In this document: piece after piece, positions 47,100-57,063 of the stretch
How the letters are laid out: every line of letters starts with the position of its first letter
How positions within the stretch are numbered: the stretch's first letter is position 1
Source of the DNA: Arsenophonus sp. aPb
GTDB taxonomy: Bacteria; Pseudomonadota; Gammaproteobacteria; Enterobacterales; Enterobacteriaceae
Length of the DNA: 64,000 bases
Direction: 5' to 3'
NCBI RefSeq assembly: GCF_029873475.1
Contig: NZ_CP123500.1
Coordinates: forward strand, 25,843 to 89,842
Program-made: the position numbers and the translations under genes
Notes under the pieces: model-generated
Databases searched by the model: none
What the model was told of the DNA's origin: nothing
Seen by the model: only the letters and a program-made list of their open reading frames with translations

Positions 47100-47880
47100 T
47101 AATTTGTTACATTATATTTTGGATGTCTAGAAAGAAAATATCTAAATGCTATGCCTCTTTCAATATCTCTTAACCTTTAAGCAATAGTCTCATCTCTGCT
47201 AAATTCCTCTGGTGATCTATGATCCCATACAGAGTTGGTTAATGTATTTTGTATTACAATTTCTTTCCCACCATAAAGTGTTGCTAATTCTCTTGTTATC
47301 ATTGATCGACTGATAGCTAAACCATAAACTACATCCCCTATATTAAAATATAAAGTTGCTTTAATATCAAAACCATTTCTTTTTAAATTATCATGCCCTT
47401 TTAAAACATTCAGTTCAATATATACATTCCCAAGGTTTAATTTAATGAATGATGGAGTGATTCAATACCCCATTTTATTTTAATGTATGAAAAAACAATT
47501 AGTTCTTCAAGGGAGTAAGGTAAGTCCATTGGTAAATTGAGTGAGTCACAATTATTTATTTTTAAAACTTTTAATTCACTTGTAAGGTTATTTAATTGAT
47601 TAAAATTTAATAGATACTCTAGTTTTATAACAGAAAGTTTATGTGGTAAGGATGTTATGCTATGTAGAGGAGCATTTCTGCTTCAAGCTCTTCCAAGTCA
47701 TCTGGTAACTCAGTAACTCCATTAAGGCCAGCATTTTAATATATAACCTACGAACACAATCGGGAATATGAGGTAAACGGCTAATGGATGATAACTCTCC
47801 ATCATTTAATTCTAAAACAGTACTATCGTTTTCTATAACTTCCATTATTTTTTCAATGATTTCCCGTCCTGCTCGCTTAT
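47100..47880 (-). pseudogene. Leucine-rich-repeat protein, effector-like, decayed
   Basis: On the minus strand, across several frames, short LRR units can be read: SSISRLPHIPDCVRRLYI, then LNGVTELPDDLEELEAE, ITSLPHKLSVIKLEY, LTSELKVLKINNCDSL, and LPYSLEELIVFSYIKI. The pattern LPxxLxxL with LP at each turn is like the IpaH/SspH/YopM group of secreted LRR proteins. A further stretch reads FDIKATLYFNIGDVVYGLAISRSM. Frameshifts near 47745 and 47670 and several stops show a pseudogene. Effector nature is inferred from the LRR type only. Confidence 0.55.
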
Positions 47881-48102
47881 GTTGCGGATCACTTCTAGCC
47901 CATTTTTTAAATTAATATTTCTTTATCAGCGCCTCCGCCTAATATTGCCCTCTCAAGAAACGATATATTTTTATGAATTTTCATTTGCTTAATGATAATA
48001 TAATAGGGTATTACTGGAAATAATCAGGTAAACCACTTAAATTATGCTGTATTTAAGGATAATAATTTTAATTGTTCTGTAATATTAAATAACAATTCTT
48101 AG

Positions 48103-48122
48103 GGCGCTGTTGCAACAGTGCC
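48103..48122. repeat. Two IS6 ends fused head to head
   Basis: GGCGCTGTTGCAACAGTGCC is a palindrome built from two IS6 terminal repeats with nothing between them. This is the scar of an IS6 deletion or of two adjacent insertions. Confidence 0.6.
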
Positions 48123-48142
48123 GTAAGAATTACGGGTACATG

Positions 48143-48514
48143 TTAATTATCAAGCACTTTATAAACTGTTGACCGCGCTCTTTTTAATTGCCTGGCAATT
48201 GCTGTTGCTCCTATTCCCTGAGAACGCAGTTGTTTAATTTTCTCTCGATCAACACTAAGCTTACGTCCAAATTGAACACCCTTTAACTTTTCTTCTAGCC
48301 GGCCTTTGTTTGTCCGTTCCAAAATAAGTTGGCGTTCTGTCTGAGCAACTGCTGAATAAGATGGTGACTATCATTTTGCCCATTGTACCTTCGGTACTGA
48401 TACCATCATCTAAAAATCGTATCGCCACCCCTTCCCGGTCGAACTCTTTTATTAATGGGATCATACCTGCTGTATCACGACCAAGACGATCCAGTTTTTT
48501 AATCAAAATAATAT
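48143..48514 (-). pseudogene. Serine recombinase (resolvase), truncated and frameshifted
   Basis: On the minus strand CDIILIKKLDRLGRDTAGMIPLIKEF and FLDDGISTEGTMGKMIVTIL match Tn3/invertase-type resolvases. A frameshift near 48365 is followed by RTNKGRLEEKLKGVQFGRKL and the HTH end SQGIGATAIARQLKRARSTVYKVL. The N-terminus with the catalytic serine is cut off by IS6 sequence at 48515. Confidence 0.82.
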
Positions 48515-49083
48515 CGCATTGTTGCAAAAATCGGGTCGGATTGCTGATAATCTTTCCTAACCATTTAATTAAAGGTGCCCAACATGATTGATGAAATGTA
48601 TGTAAGGGCTAATGACCAGTGGGCTTATTTGTATCGCGCTGTAGACCACAGAGGGCGTACTCTGGATTTTTACCTTGCCCCCACGGCGTAACAGCAAAGT
48701 GGCTACGGGTTTCTGGGTAAAATTTTAAATAACGTGAAACAAGGATAGCTCTCACGCGTTATCAATACGGATAAGTCTCCGACATACGCTCGTGTGCTTG
48801 CTCAGCTCAAACGTGAAGGTCAATGTCCGTCTGACGTTGGAACACCGATAGATTAAGTACCGAAATAACGTTATCGAATGCGACCATGGCAAACTGAATC
48901 GGATAATCAGTGCCCTGCTGGGGTTTAAATCGATGAAGACAGCTTATGCCACGATAAAAGGGATTGAAGTGATGCGGGCGCTGCTGCGTAAAGGCCAGGC
49001 TAAGTCCTTTTACTTTGTCCATCATCTGGGGAAGACCTTCACCAACAAATAAGGCTGCCGCAGCACGAAATTTGCAACAGTGC
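48515..49083 (+). mobile_element. IS6-family deletion derivative H
   Basis: This shortened IS6 lacks about 200 bases between the transposase start and MYVRANDQWAYLYRAV. Both ends are recognisable, the left one damaged. It is the direct counterpart of the inverted copy at 49818-50386, with the same internal deletion, so both come from one deleted parent. Confidence 0.82.
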
Positions 49084-49104
49084 TTTTATTATTTGTATAA
49101 TATT

Positions 49105-49785
49105 CTATTTTATGGAAGTACATTTTCCATCTTCATGGAAAATATAATTTTTACTTTTGTCAACTAATTCTAACTGTGAACATTTTATATACTCTTGTTC
49201 GAATGGTTCAAAAATAGCAGTTTGTACTTTTTTGCCATTTTTAATTCCTATACTTCTCCAAAATTTGTCTTTTATATCATATTTTCTTGACTCATTTGGT
49301 TGTATAAAGTCTGAGATAGAATCTGCAACAAAAGAATTAGATTTATTAACAGAAAATGCTGGATAAACAGGATTCGGTGATTTATTGATTATCGTGTATG
49401 TAATAGATTCTTTTGCTGGATCGTAATGATTTTCTGATGGTGAACATGAGCTTTCACTTATTACATTATCAACTTTCCAGCCATTATTTTTTGTTATTAT
49501 CATTGAATAATTACATCCTTTACTGTTACTGTTTCTATCAGCAGAAGACATTAAAGTTTTTTTTAGGATGTTTCCATTATCAACTATTACTCGTATTTCT
49601 TTTTCATTTTTATTAGGATGTCTCTCATCGTTAATAAATTTGTTATTTGAATTTAGTACTAAATTATCACTATAATATATTTTAATATTAAATTCATTAG
49701 GATTTTCTATTTTTAGACTATCAGAAAAAGCAGTATTGATAAAAAAGGTTAACATTATTCCTAAAAAAATTTTTTTATTTTTCAT
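49105..49785 (-). CDS. Secreted protein of unknown function
   Basis: This 226-residue protein has a clear signal peptide (MKNKKIFLGIMLTFFINTAFS). The mature part is beta-rich with Asn, Lys and Ser (NEFNIKIYYSDNLVLNSNNKF) and three cysteines (KGCNYSMIITKNNGW, ESSCSP, IKCSQLELVD) plus a fourth near the end (DGKCTSIK). I do not recognise the family. It is enclosed by inverted copies of the same deleted IS6, like a cargo gene. The low G+C matches its neighbours. Confidence 0.65.
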   Translation of the reverse strand: MKNKKIFLGIMLTFFINTAFSDSLKIENPNEFNIKIYYSDNLVLNSNNKFINDERHPNKNEKEIRVIVDNGNILKKTLMSSADRNSNSKGCNYSMIITKNNGWKVDNVISESSCSPSENHYDPAKESITYTIINKSPNPVYPAFSVNKSNSFVADSISDFIQPNESRKYDIKDKFWRSIGIKNGKKVQTAIFEPFEQEYIKCSQLELVDKSKNYIFHEDGKCTSIK

Positions 49786-49817
49786 AGTTTATTCCTTTTT
49801 AAATTTTATGTTATTTA

Positions 49818-50386
49818 GGCACTGTTGCAAATTTCGTGCTGCGGCAGCCTTATTTGTTGGTGAAGGTCTTCCCCAGATGATGGACAAAGTAAAAGGACTT
49901 AGCCTGGCCTTTACGCAGCAGCGCCCGCATCACTTCAATCCCTTTTATCGTGGCATAAGCTGTCTTCATCGATTTAAACCCCAGCAGGGCACTGATTATC
50001 CGATTCAGTTTGCCATGGTCGCATTCGATAACGTTATTTCGGTACTTAATCTATCGGTGTTCCAACGTCAGACGGACATTGACCTTCACGTTTGAGCTGA
50101 GCAAGCACACGAGCGTATGTCGGAGACTTATCCGTATTGATAACGCGTGAGAGCTATCCTTGTTTCACGTTATTTAAAATTTTACCCAGAAACCCGTAGC
50201 CACTTTGCTGTTACGCCGTGGGGGCAAGGTAAAAATCCAGAGTACGCCCTCTGTGGTCTACAGCGCGATACAAATAAGCCCACTGGTCATTAGCCCTTAC
50301 ATACATTTCATCAATCATGTTGGGCACCTTTAATTAAATGGTTAGGAAAGATTATCAGCAATCCGACCCGATTTTTGCAATAGTGC
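49818..50386 (-). mobile_element. IS6-family deletion derivative I (inverted twin of H)
   Basis: IS6 ends lie at 49818 (GGCACTGTTGCAAATTTC) and 50386 (GCAATAGTGCC). It carries the same internal deletion as 48515-49083 in the opposite orientation. It cuts into the C-terminal end of the exonuclease-like gene that follows. Confidence 0.85.
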
Positions 50387-51020
50387 CTCTCTGCACCAGT
50401 CCTCTATTATTCCAGTTGACGTTACCGCTGTTGCCACCACCTTGGGCACTGTTATTCCAGTTATATCTTTGTAAGAGTGCTGAATAGATAACTGAGACAT
50501 ATTTAGCCTGATGAATTGCCTCATCTAGCATTTTGTACTTAATGCCAATAAAAGGCTGATTATTAGGATGCATCCCTATCTGACGACCGATTTCAACTAC
50601 CGTTCGAACATCACGATCATGACTCTGATCCCAGAAGGGTTTTATTTTATAACTTTCAAAAGCATTTCTCAGAATAGTATTATCAAGGCTACAGCCATTA
50701 CCCCAAATCTGAACCGGCTCATAACATTCAAGTGCAACAAAGTCGTTTAATTGAGTCAGTATATCAGGTAATGTTTTAACATTAACTTGAATTGTCTCAT
50801 TACGCGCATTATCAGGCAAAGATAACCACCACTGGAAAATATCTTTATCTACATCGCGGTTAAATGATATCTGTTTAATCAAATCAGCGATTTTATAAAA
50901 TTGTTTTTTACCAATTTCACCGGTTAAAGGTTCAAATGGAACAGCTGCGATAGCAATAATCGCTGCATTAGGTTGTTTACTCATTATTCCCAAAGAAAGC
51001 ATAAGATGTTTAAATTTCAT
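50355..51020 (-). CDS. Exonuclease-like protein with lost catalytic residues and an Asn/Gly/Trp tail
   Basis: Residues 1-185 match the RNase T/Rv2179c-like 3'-5' exonuclease fold (NAAIIAIAAVPFEPLTGEIG, FQWWLSLPDNARNE, VQIWGNGCSLDNTILRNAFE, HDRDVRTVVEIG). The family's first motif, normally L-D-I-E-T after HLM, reads LSLGI here, so the metal-binding Asp and Glu at residues 9 and 11 are gone. After residue 185 comes a tail NWNNSAQGGGNSGNVNWNN like the tails at 56017-59187. The last ten residues are coded by the IS6 end. It is probably catalytically dead; it may be decaying or used for something else. Confidence 0.7.
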   Translation of the reverse strand: MKFKHLMLSLGIMSKQPNAAIIAIAAVPFEPLTGEIGKKQFYKIADLIKQISFNRDVDKDIFQWWLSLPDNARNETIQVNVKTLPDILTQLNDFVALECYEPVQIWGNGCSLDNTILRNAFESYKIKPFWDQSHDRDVRTVVEIGRQIGMHPNNQPFIGIKYKMLDEAIHQAKYVSVIYSALLQRYNWNNSAQGGGNSGNVNWNNRGLVQRGTIAKIGSDC

Positions 51021-51745
51021 TTAAATTCTCCTTTAATATATTAAAATAAATATCCTTTTTATTATTTTTATTTTCATCTTTATTATGTTTTTCTACTAAT
51101 TTAAATTCATTGATTTTTTCTTAGTAAATTAAGGTAATTCATTTTCCAAATAGTGAAACACTGTGTGATTATATTTCATTATCAATATGATGTTATCTTA
51201 TAAATTACCCATATCATTTGATTAACTAATTTATATTTATAGATTAGTTTATACATTTTACAAAATTTATATTTTTAATTAAAATCGTCTTTATGAGATT
51301 TGATTTTTATTTATTATTTTTACAAACTGAATATTTATTTAAATAAAAACAATTCTACTTTTACTCTCATAGTTAATTCACTGTAAAAACAAATAATCTC
51401 ATTTTTAAAATTCTTTATTCAGTGGTTCAATCACTATAGTTAATGCAGGCTATCGTCTTTTCTTTTGTTAAGAAAACTATTCCTCTGGATAATTTTAATC
51501 TATCATTATTTAAACTATTCAAAACACATCAGGTTTGTATTTACTTTAAGTATAAAAAGAAAATTCAATCTCTGGAGTATACCATTCTTTTTATAGCACT
51601 TATTTCAAACCTATTAAACCAACAACAATTAGTTTTAATTATATCAGCAGTAAAAAATATTAAAGCAGTATGCAAATAAACTTGCTTTGGCCTTTAATAG
51701 TTTCATATTTATATTTTCCTGTAAAGAGAAATAATATCGTTTTAG
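51021..51745. other. AT-rich region without a recognised gene
   Basis: The sequence is very A/T-rich with no supported frame; short frames here are not credible. It holds the promoter of the exonuclease-like gene, whose start has AAGGAGAA upstream. Confidence 0.45.
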
Positions 51746-51915
51746 GGCGACATTTTAATCACTGTTACAAATTTCGTGATAAGGTAATCTTATTTGTTGG
51801 TGAAGACCTGGGGCACTGTTGCAAATATCGTGATGCGGCAGCCTTATTTATTGGTGAAGGTTTTAAGTTTCAAAGACGTTGCTCACCAAACGCATCGGCA
51901 CTGTTGCAAATTTCA
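51746..51915. mobile_element. Three nested IS6 left-end fragments
   Basis: Three partial IS6 ends follow each other: one containing CACTGTTACAAATTTCGTG, one starting GGCACTGTTGCAAATATCG near 51811, and one starting GGCACTGTTGCAAATTTC near 51896. Each retains a different length of the same end, with the last transposase codons. This shows repeated insertion and deletion at one spot. Confidence 0.75.
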
Positions 51916-52010
51916 TAAAGCATCGACGTGTCACACTGATGGAGTTAGTAATGAAACATCTCAGAGCACGTGATATGCTAGAATTTAGTCATGAGATAGC
52001 TAGTCACAAA
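51916..52010 (+). pseudogene. Rpn-family nuclease fragment
   Basis: KHRRVTLMELVMKHLRARDM followed by LEFSHEIAS matches the central part of the Rpn pseudogene at 29166-30099. It is inserted between IS6 scars. Confidence 0.75.
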
Positions 52011-52277
52011 GGGATTATGGTGATATTTTTATCTAATATTCGACGACATAAGATCTTATAACAGTACCATCCTTACAACAATGCGACTTCTATTTTTACG
52101 TTTTAGCGTTTTACACAACAATAATAAAATTATATTTTGTTATTAAAGTATCCTGTTTTATTAAAACAGATCACTCTATTTATGCTCATATTTGTAACAG
52201 ATCCAATGAAAACGGTGTTGATGTGCAGACAGCTAGGCTTAATTCATTTAACTGGCAATGACTGAGGAAAAAATTTC

Positions 52278-53102
52278 GGCACTGTTGCAAAGATCGGGTC
52301 GGATTGCTGATAATCTTTCCTAACGATTTAATCAATGGTGCCCAACATGAATGTTTTTAAAGGCCGACACTTTACCCGCGACATCATCCTGTGGGCAGTA
52401 CGCTGGTACTGCAAATACGGCATCAGTTATCGTGAATTACAGGAGATGCTGGCCGAACGCGGTGTGCATGTCGACCACACCACCCTCTATCGCTGGGTCC
52501 AGCGTTATGCGCCTGAAATGGAAAAACGGCTGCGCTGGTACTGGCGGAACCCTTCCTCTCTCTGCCCGTGGCACATTGATGAAACTTATGTAAAGGTGAA
52601 TGGCCGGTGGGCTTATCTGTATCGCGCCGTAGACAACAGAGGGCGTACTCTGGATTTTTACCTTTCACCACGGCGTAACAGCAAAGCGGCATACCGGTTT
52701 CTGGGTAAAATTTTAAACAACGTAAAACAGGGGCAGATCCCACGTGTTATCAATACAGACAAGTCTCCGACATACGCTCGTGCGCTCACCCGGCTTAAAC
52801 GTGAAGGTCAATGTCCGTCTGACCTTGAGCACCGACAGATTAAGTACCGGAATAACGTTATCGAATGCGATCATGGCAAACTGAAGCGGATAATCAGTGC
52901 CACGCTGGGTTTTAAATCGATGAAGACGGCTTATGCCACAATAAAAGGGATTGAAGTGATGCGGGCGCTGCGTAAAGGTCAGGCAGAGTCGTTTTACTTC
53001 GGCCATCCTTTGGGTGAGATGTGTCTGGTGAGTAGAGTCTTTGAAACGTAAGACCTTCACCAACAAATAAGGCTACCGCATCACGATCTTTGCAACAGTG
53101 CC
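52278..53102 (+). mobile_element. IS6-family insertion sequence, intact copy
   Basis: This 825-bp element has matching ends GGCACTGTTGCAAAGATCG (52278) and its inverse (to 53102). It is the only copy in the window with an unbroken transposase and is the likely source of recent IS movement. The flanking 8 bases differ on the two sides, so it probably arrived or was rearranged by recombination. Confidence 0.93.
52347..53051 (+). CDS. IS6-family transposase, intact
   Basis: This transposase has about 234 residues, starting MNVFKGRHFTRDIILWAVRW. It has an N-terminal HTH (YRELQEMLAERGVHVDHTTLYRWVQ) and the DDE triad in order: HIDETYVKV, INTDKSPTYA and NVIECDHGKLKR. It moves the element by replicative cointegrate formation. 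A start slightly upstream (52335) is also open; ATG at 52347 matches the family. Confidence 0.93.
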   Translation: MNVFKGRHFTRDIILWAVRWYCKYGISYRELQEMLAERGVHVDHTTLYRWVQRYAPEMEKRLRWYWRNPSSLCPWHIDETYVKVNGRWAYLYRAVDNRGRTLDFYLSPRRNSKAAYRFLGKILNNVKQGQIPRVINTDKSPTYARALTRLKREGQCPSDLEHRQIKYRNNVIECDHGKLKRIISATLGFKSMKTAYATIKGIEVMRALRKGQAESFYFGHPLGEMCLVSRVFET

Positions 53103-53120
53103 CCAAAATCTCCACCTATT

Positions 53121-53645
53121 ATGGCTTTATTTTATACTGATAAGGATGGCATAGATTCAGCTCGTCTCTATCAAATTCAATGGTACAATGCAACAAAACA
53201 GATAAAACCAATAATTAATCTTCAACTTCCAGATAAACCTGAAAATGATGCTAAGTTTTCTTTTAAAAATAACGATCAAGCGCTTTATCCCTTACAAAAT
53301 AAAAATATATGCGACCGCTATATTGATAATTTCTCGTGGGCTTTACGTTATGACCATAGATTAAAAAAACATTTAGTAACCTTAAAAGTAACCCCTACCG
53401 ATTGTGGTAGATATGTTAATAATGACCAAACAAATAACTTCTTTAATGAACTTGTCTCCCATCACTATTTTGATGAGGGATGGTATAATAATCCAGATAA
53501 TAAGATCGATTCTATTGCTAGTATGAGAAGCCAATTAGTTTGTCACTTTATTATTGCTAGGGAAAAGGCCTCCTGGAATCTTGAACCTTCTCGAAAATAT
53601 ATTTCATATGAAAATTCAATTAAGGAAAATTGCAATAATGTATAA
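53121..53645 (+). CDS. DUF2599-like protein, probably truncated at the N-terminus
   Basis: The C-terminal part has a pattern I associate with DUF2599 secreted proteins: WALRYDHRLKKHLVTLKVTPTDCGR, then MRSQLVCHFIIAREKASWNLEPSRKY and a final cysteine. The frame is open back to the IS6 end at 53102 and no signal peptide is present, so an N-terminal exported region may have been cut off by the IS. Function of the family is not known to me. Whether this remnant is translated is uncertain. Confidence 0.45.
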   Translation: MALFYTDKDGIDSARLYQIQWYNATKQIKPIINLQLPDKPENDAKFSFKNNDQALYPLQNKNICDRYIDNFSWALRYDHRLKKHLVTLKVTPTDCGRYVNNDQTNNFFNELVSHHYFDEGWYNNPDNKIDSIASMRSQLVCHFIIAREKASWNLEPSRKYISYENSIKENCNNV

Positions 53646-54034
53646 TTAAAATACCACCCTTTAAAGGTGACTTTTAAATATTAAAAGCCATCCATTTCCA
53701 TTTTTATATTCTCTAACTTACTTATCTCACAAAAGTTGAAATATTGACATCAGAGATGATAAGAAATCCGGTTGTTTTGCGTTTATGGGAACGTAATATT
53801 TTCAATTTATTTTTTATCAATTTCTTTGTAACATCTACCATAGCCTCAAATTTTAAAGAATATGGTGCTAGTTAAAGCAGTTTATATTACCAGCGGTTGT
53901 CTATTTTTATACTTCATACCTAAGCCTTCGGACTTCAGACATATAGCATCGGACTTTACACATTTAATTAATATAAAAACTTTATTGATTGATGTAATTA
54001 AAAGAAAATTTACGCTTTAACTTATACATAATTA
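53646..54034. other. Intergenic region without a recognised gene
   Basis: No frame with support is seen. A repeated phrase around 53925-53960 (CTTCGGACTTCAGACATATAG and a similar copy) is the only visible structure. Confidence 0.35.
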
Positions 54035-54300
54035 ATCTTTTACCGCTTTTTTATTCACTTTAGTTGTGGATAACTTTCTCAAAATAATGTGCAAAATTAA
54101 CCTAACTTTCTAATCAAAAAGACTTCACCTGATTTGATTAAATTTTAACCGATTAGCTCTCCCGATTTTTGGCAAAATTAACTAAATTTGGCTCCCTCAT
54201 TCGTTCACTCATAAATGCTTTACTTACTTATGAAGAATTGTAAGTATTTTTTATGAAAAAAATTTTTTGCATTTTAAACCCCTTAAAACACTCATATACT
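54035..54300. other. Remnant of a second replication origin
   Basis: The sequence follows 12880-13140 base by base with many changes: TACCGCTTTTTTATTCACTT, the DnaA box TGTGGATAA at 54065-54073, then the decayed GC block CTCATTCGTTCACTC. The iterons are missing. It lies next to a broken repA. Confidence 0.7.
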
Positions 54301-54369
54301 ATTTTTTCAGACAAAAACCACAAACCCCATGCTTAAGATTTGGAGGATATTAGAAAAGGTTTCATGATT

Positions 54370-55065
54370 GAGAACTACTTAACAACTGTTTTTTCAGCTT
54401 ATAAACTTCACGTTTATCTTTTTCGCATTTACACAACAGATCTGTTTCTATGGGATCCAATAGACAATTTTAAAAAAATAACTTTATCATTTTCTGTATC
54501 AGAAACAATTTTATAATCAGGTAACTCATTTACTGTACAAAGTTTTTTAATTAGTCGTTTAAACTCAGCTTTATTCGAAGTATTACCTGTTTTTAAATAT
54601 AGCTTTTCAAGAGAAATAACAAATTCGTGCTCACTTCCACAATGTTTACGTGCAATTTCATAAAGACGTCAGTTAATCGCTTTCCGAATAAGGAAATTGT
54701 AATATTTTGGTTTAAGTAATTCCTTGATACAACCAATTCGGTAATGTAATTTCAACCATACCAATATCAAGCTTTTAATTTTGCTTCTCTATGATACGAG
54801 CACTGTGGCTCAAACCAAAAATAAACGTTTCTTGCTTATCATCTGAATATTTAACATTAGGTTGAATCGTTGTTCTTTTTAATATTAATAATGCTTTTTC
54901 TAATTCTAAGTGAGATAGTCCCTTTATCGCGATTAGTTATAACAAAAAAACCATACGGATTAAAGGCGATTGTTTTGCTAATTAGTTGATTATTATTAAT
55001 CCCGTCTTGCAACGTAGAAATAACATCAACTAAAAAATAGCTTCACCTTCTGTCAGCTCCGTGTA
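54370..55065 (-). pseudogene. repA: Second RepA gene, decayed
   Basis: On the minus strand RRLYEIARKHCGS is recognisable as RLYEIARKHCG followed by EHEFVISLEKLYLKTGN, SNKAEFKRLIKKLCTV and NELPDYKI, the same order as in the intact RepA at 11512-12456. Stops and frameshifts are frequent, for example TGA/TTA changes near 54670, and the N-terminus is missing. It shows that a second related plasmid was once joined to this one or that the replicon was duplicated. Confidence 0.8.
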
Positions 55066-56016
55066 GCCTTATTATCGATTAGTTAATAAATTACGCTTCC
55101 TCGTAAGTTCGCTTCTTAACGCTCGGTCACGTGACCACAGCTAGCGTTCAAAATCTATTGAGCAAAATTTTTAAAACATTAATAAAATATAATATATACC
55201 AATAATATAAAAACGATATGATTTTAGTTGTGTAATAAATGTTATGTTTGAAGTATTGTGTATTTTGATAAAAATATCAATATTGTAACTAAAGTATATA
55301 TAAAAAAGAATTAAAAAATTTTTAACGGGAAAATCAGTTAAATAAAAATCAAATAAATAACTGACTTCAATATTAATTGATAACTTACTACTATGATAAT
55401 TAGTAAAGTTTTTTAATTTGAAAGCGGCTAACTAAACTATATATATTAAAAATGAATAATAATTTTAACTCTATTTTTATTTTTTATAAGTGAAAATTTA
55501 TTCCCTGCCATAAAAATACATAATATACATATTTATTGTTAACATTTTAATAATGAAGAAAAAAAGTGCATTTAAATATACATTACTAGCGTTTACAATA
55601 ATAGAAAGTTTTTCCGTAGTAGATCATTCAACGATCTGATACACTTTGAATTGTAATAATAATTATAAAGATAAAAATAAATTGCGGATATTAATTATTA
55701 AATTAAATTTAAATTTAAATTTAAATTTAAATTTAATTTAAAAATAAAGCTTTATTTGTGATTACGACAAAAAATCATATTGATACATAACTATTATAAA
55801 TTTAAATAAAATTAAAAAATTATCATATTTATAATTATACAATAATTTTAAATAAATTAATTCATCAAATATTTTCAATTAATTGAAGTGCTTCAAAAAG
55901 CTAATTAGATAAATAGATATATTAAATTTTTAAAGAAACCATCTAGTTAGATATATTTATAAAATTCGCACAGTAAAATCAGTAATTCTAAGTCTATTTT
56001 AACAAAGGAAATATTT
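55066..56016. other. AT-rich region with a decayed GC block and an ATTTAA repeat
   Basis: At 55088-55150 the origin-type block recurs (TTACGCTTCCTCGTAAGTTCG). The rest is extremely AT-rich. Near 55702-55742 the unit AAATTT is repeated in tandem. No gene is seen. The end carries the promoter of the first adhesin-like gene. Confidence 0.5.
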
Positions 56017-56811
56017 ATGAGGATCCTACTATTATTCACCTTTATTTTTTATAGCCTTGGTTATAGCGCCATTACTTTTGCTGGCTGTAATGCCATTGGT
56101 AGTAATTTGGTAATTAATGGGGATGATCTTGATATAAAAGATGATATTCCTATTGGTACTGAATTAGCTACCTTCACACTAAACTCATCACAAACCTACA
56201 CCTGTGATAATAATCAGACTAGTTATATGACAACAGGAGGGCGAGTAAATGGTGAATTTGCTACAGATATAAGTGGCATACGGGTATATAAAACTAACAT
56301 TGAAGGAATTGGTTATTCATTTGGTGTACAAACAATGTGTGGAGATATGTATTTTCCATCAAACGGATGGAAAGGTAATCTAGATAACATATCAAACTGC
56401 ACTAATAGTGGTAGTTGGGATAATATATCCCATAATTTTGCAGTAAAAATCTATAAAATAGGACCAACAGGAAGTGGTGCTTTTTCAAAAAAACAAGTTG
56501 GAGCAACGCTATTATTCTACGATAATGAAAATGTTTCAGCAAAAGAAAATCCTGTTTTTTTAAATGATTTTAAAGTAACAACCATGATGAACATAAAAAA
56601 GAATAATAGTAATTGGGTTAACAATAACAATAACAATAACAATAATAGCCGTGGTGGCTGGGTTAATAATAATAACAACAATAATAACGGTGGTGGCTGG
56701 GTTAATAATAATAACAACAACAATAACGGTGGTGGCTGGGTTAATAATAATAACAACAATAATAACGGTGGTTGGATAAATAACAATAACAATAACAATA
56801 ACAATAATTAA
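56017..56811 (+). CDS. Adhesin-like secreted protein 1 with Asn/Gly/Trp tail
   Basis: This 264-residue protein has a signal peptide (residues 1-22, ending AITFA). The domain at residues 23-190 has cysteines at 24, 63 and two more. It resembles the N-terminal domain of fimbrial tip adhesins: DIPIGTELATF, VYKTNIEGIGYSFGV and VKIYKIGPTGSGAFSKKQVG match the family's GTVLA, TNIPGIG and IKTGPITSG strands. The usual C-terminal pilin domain is absent. In its place is a tail of GGGWVNNNNNNNN repeats. AAAGGA lies nine bases before the ATG. First of three tandem paralogues. The adhesin relation is by pattern and not certain. Confidence 0.75.
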   Translation: MRILLLFTFIFYSLGYSAITFAGCNAIGSNLVINGDDLDIKDDIPIGTELATFTLNSSQTYTCDNNQTSYMTTGGRVNGEFATDISGIRVYKTNIEGIGYSFGVQTMCGDMYFPSNGWKGNLDNISNCTNSGSWDNISHNFAVKIYKIGPTGSGAFSKKQVGATLLFYDNENVSAKENPVFLNDFKVTTMMNIKKNNSNWVNNNNNNNNNSRGGWVNNNNNNNNGGGWVNNNNNNNNGGGWVNNNNNNNNGGWINNNNNNNNNN

Positions 56812-56954
56812 TTTTAAAATTCAACTAGGATCTATTAAACATTACTATTTGATTAATAAATATTCTAAAATTAACTATACGTCATTATTAATGCTAAATT
56901 AAAAATAATGACAAAAAATATTTTTCTTTAAAAGTTTTTGATTAAAAAAATATA

Positions 56955-57005
56955 TATAAATAACTAACTATTTTTATGTAAGCTTATTTATAAGCTTTTT
57001 TATTT
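56955..57005 (+). terminator. Terminator after adhesin-like gene 1
   Basis: The hairpin AAGCTTATTTATAAGCTT is followed by TTTTATTT. It stands between the first and second paralogue, so each is probably transcribed separately. Confidence 0.65.
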
Positions 57006-57063
57006 ATAATATTTATAACATAAATATTGTAAAACTAATTATATCTTAACAAAGGAAACACTT

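Noticed and set aside
51443..52061. Short plus-strand frames between 51.4 and 52.1 kb
   Set aside because: AT-rich or made of IS6 ends and an Rpn fragment; no family features.
52278..53102. 8-bp target duplication around the intact IS6
   Set aside because: Left AAAATTTC and right CCAAAATC do not match.
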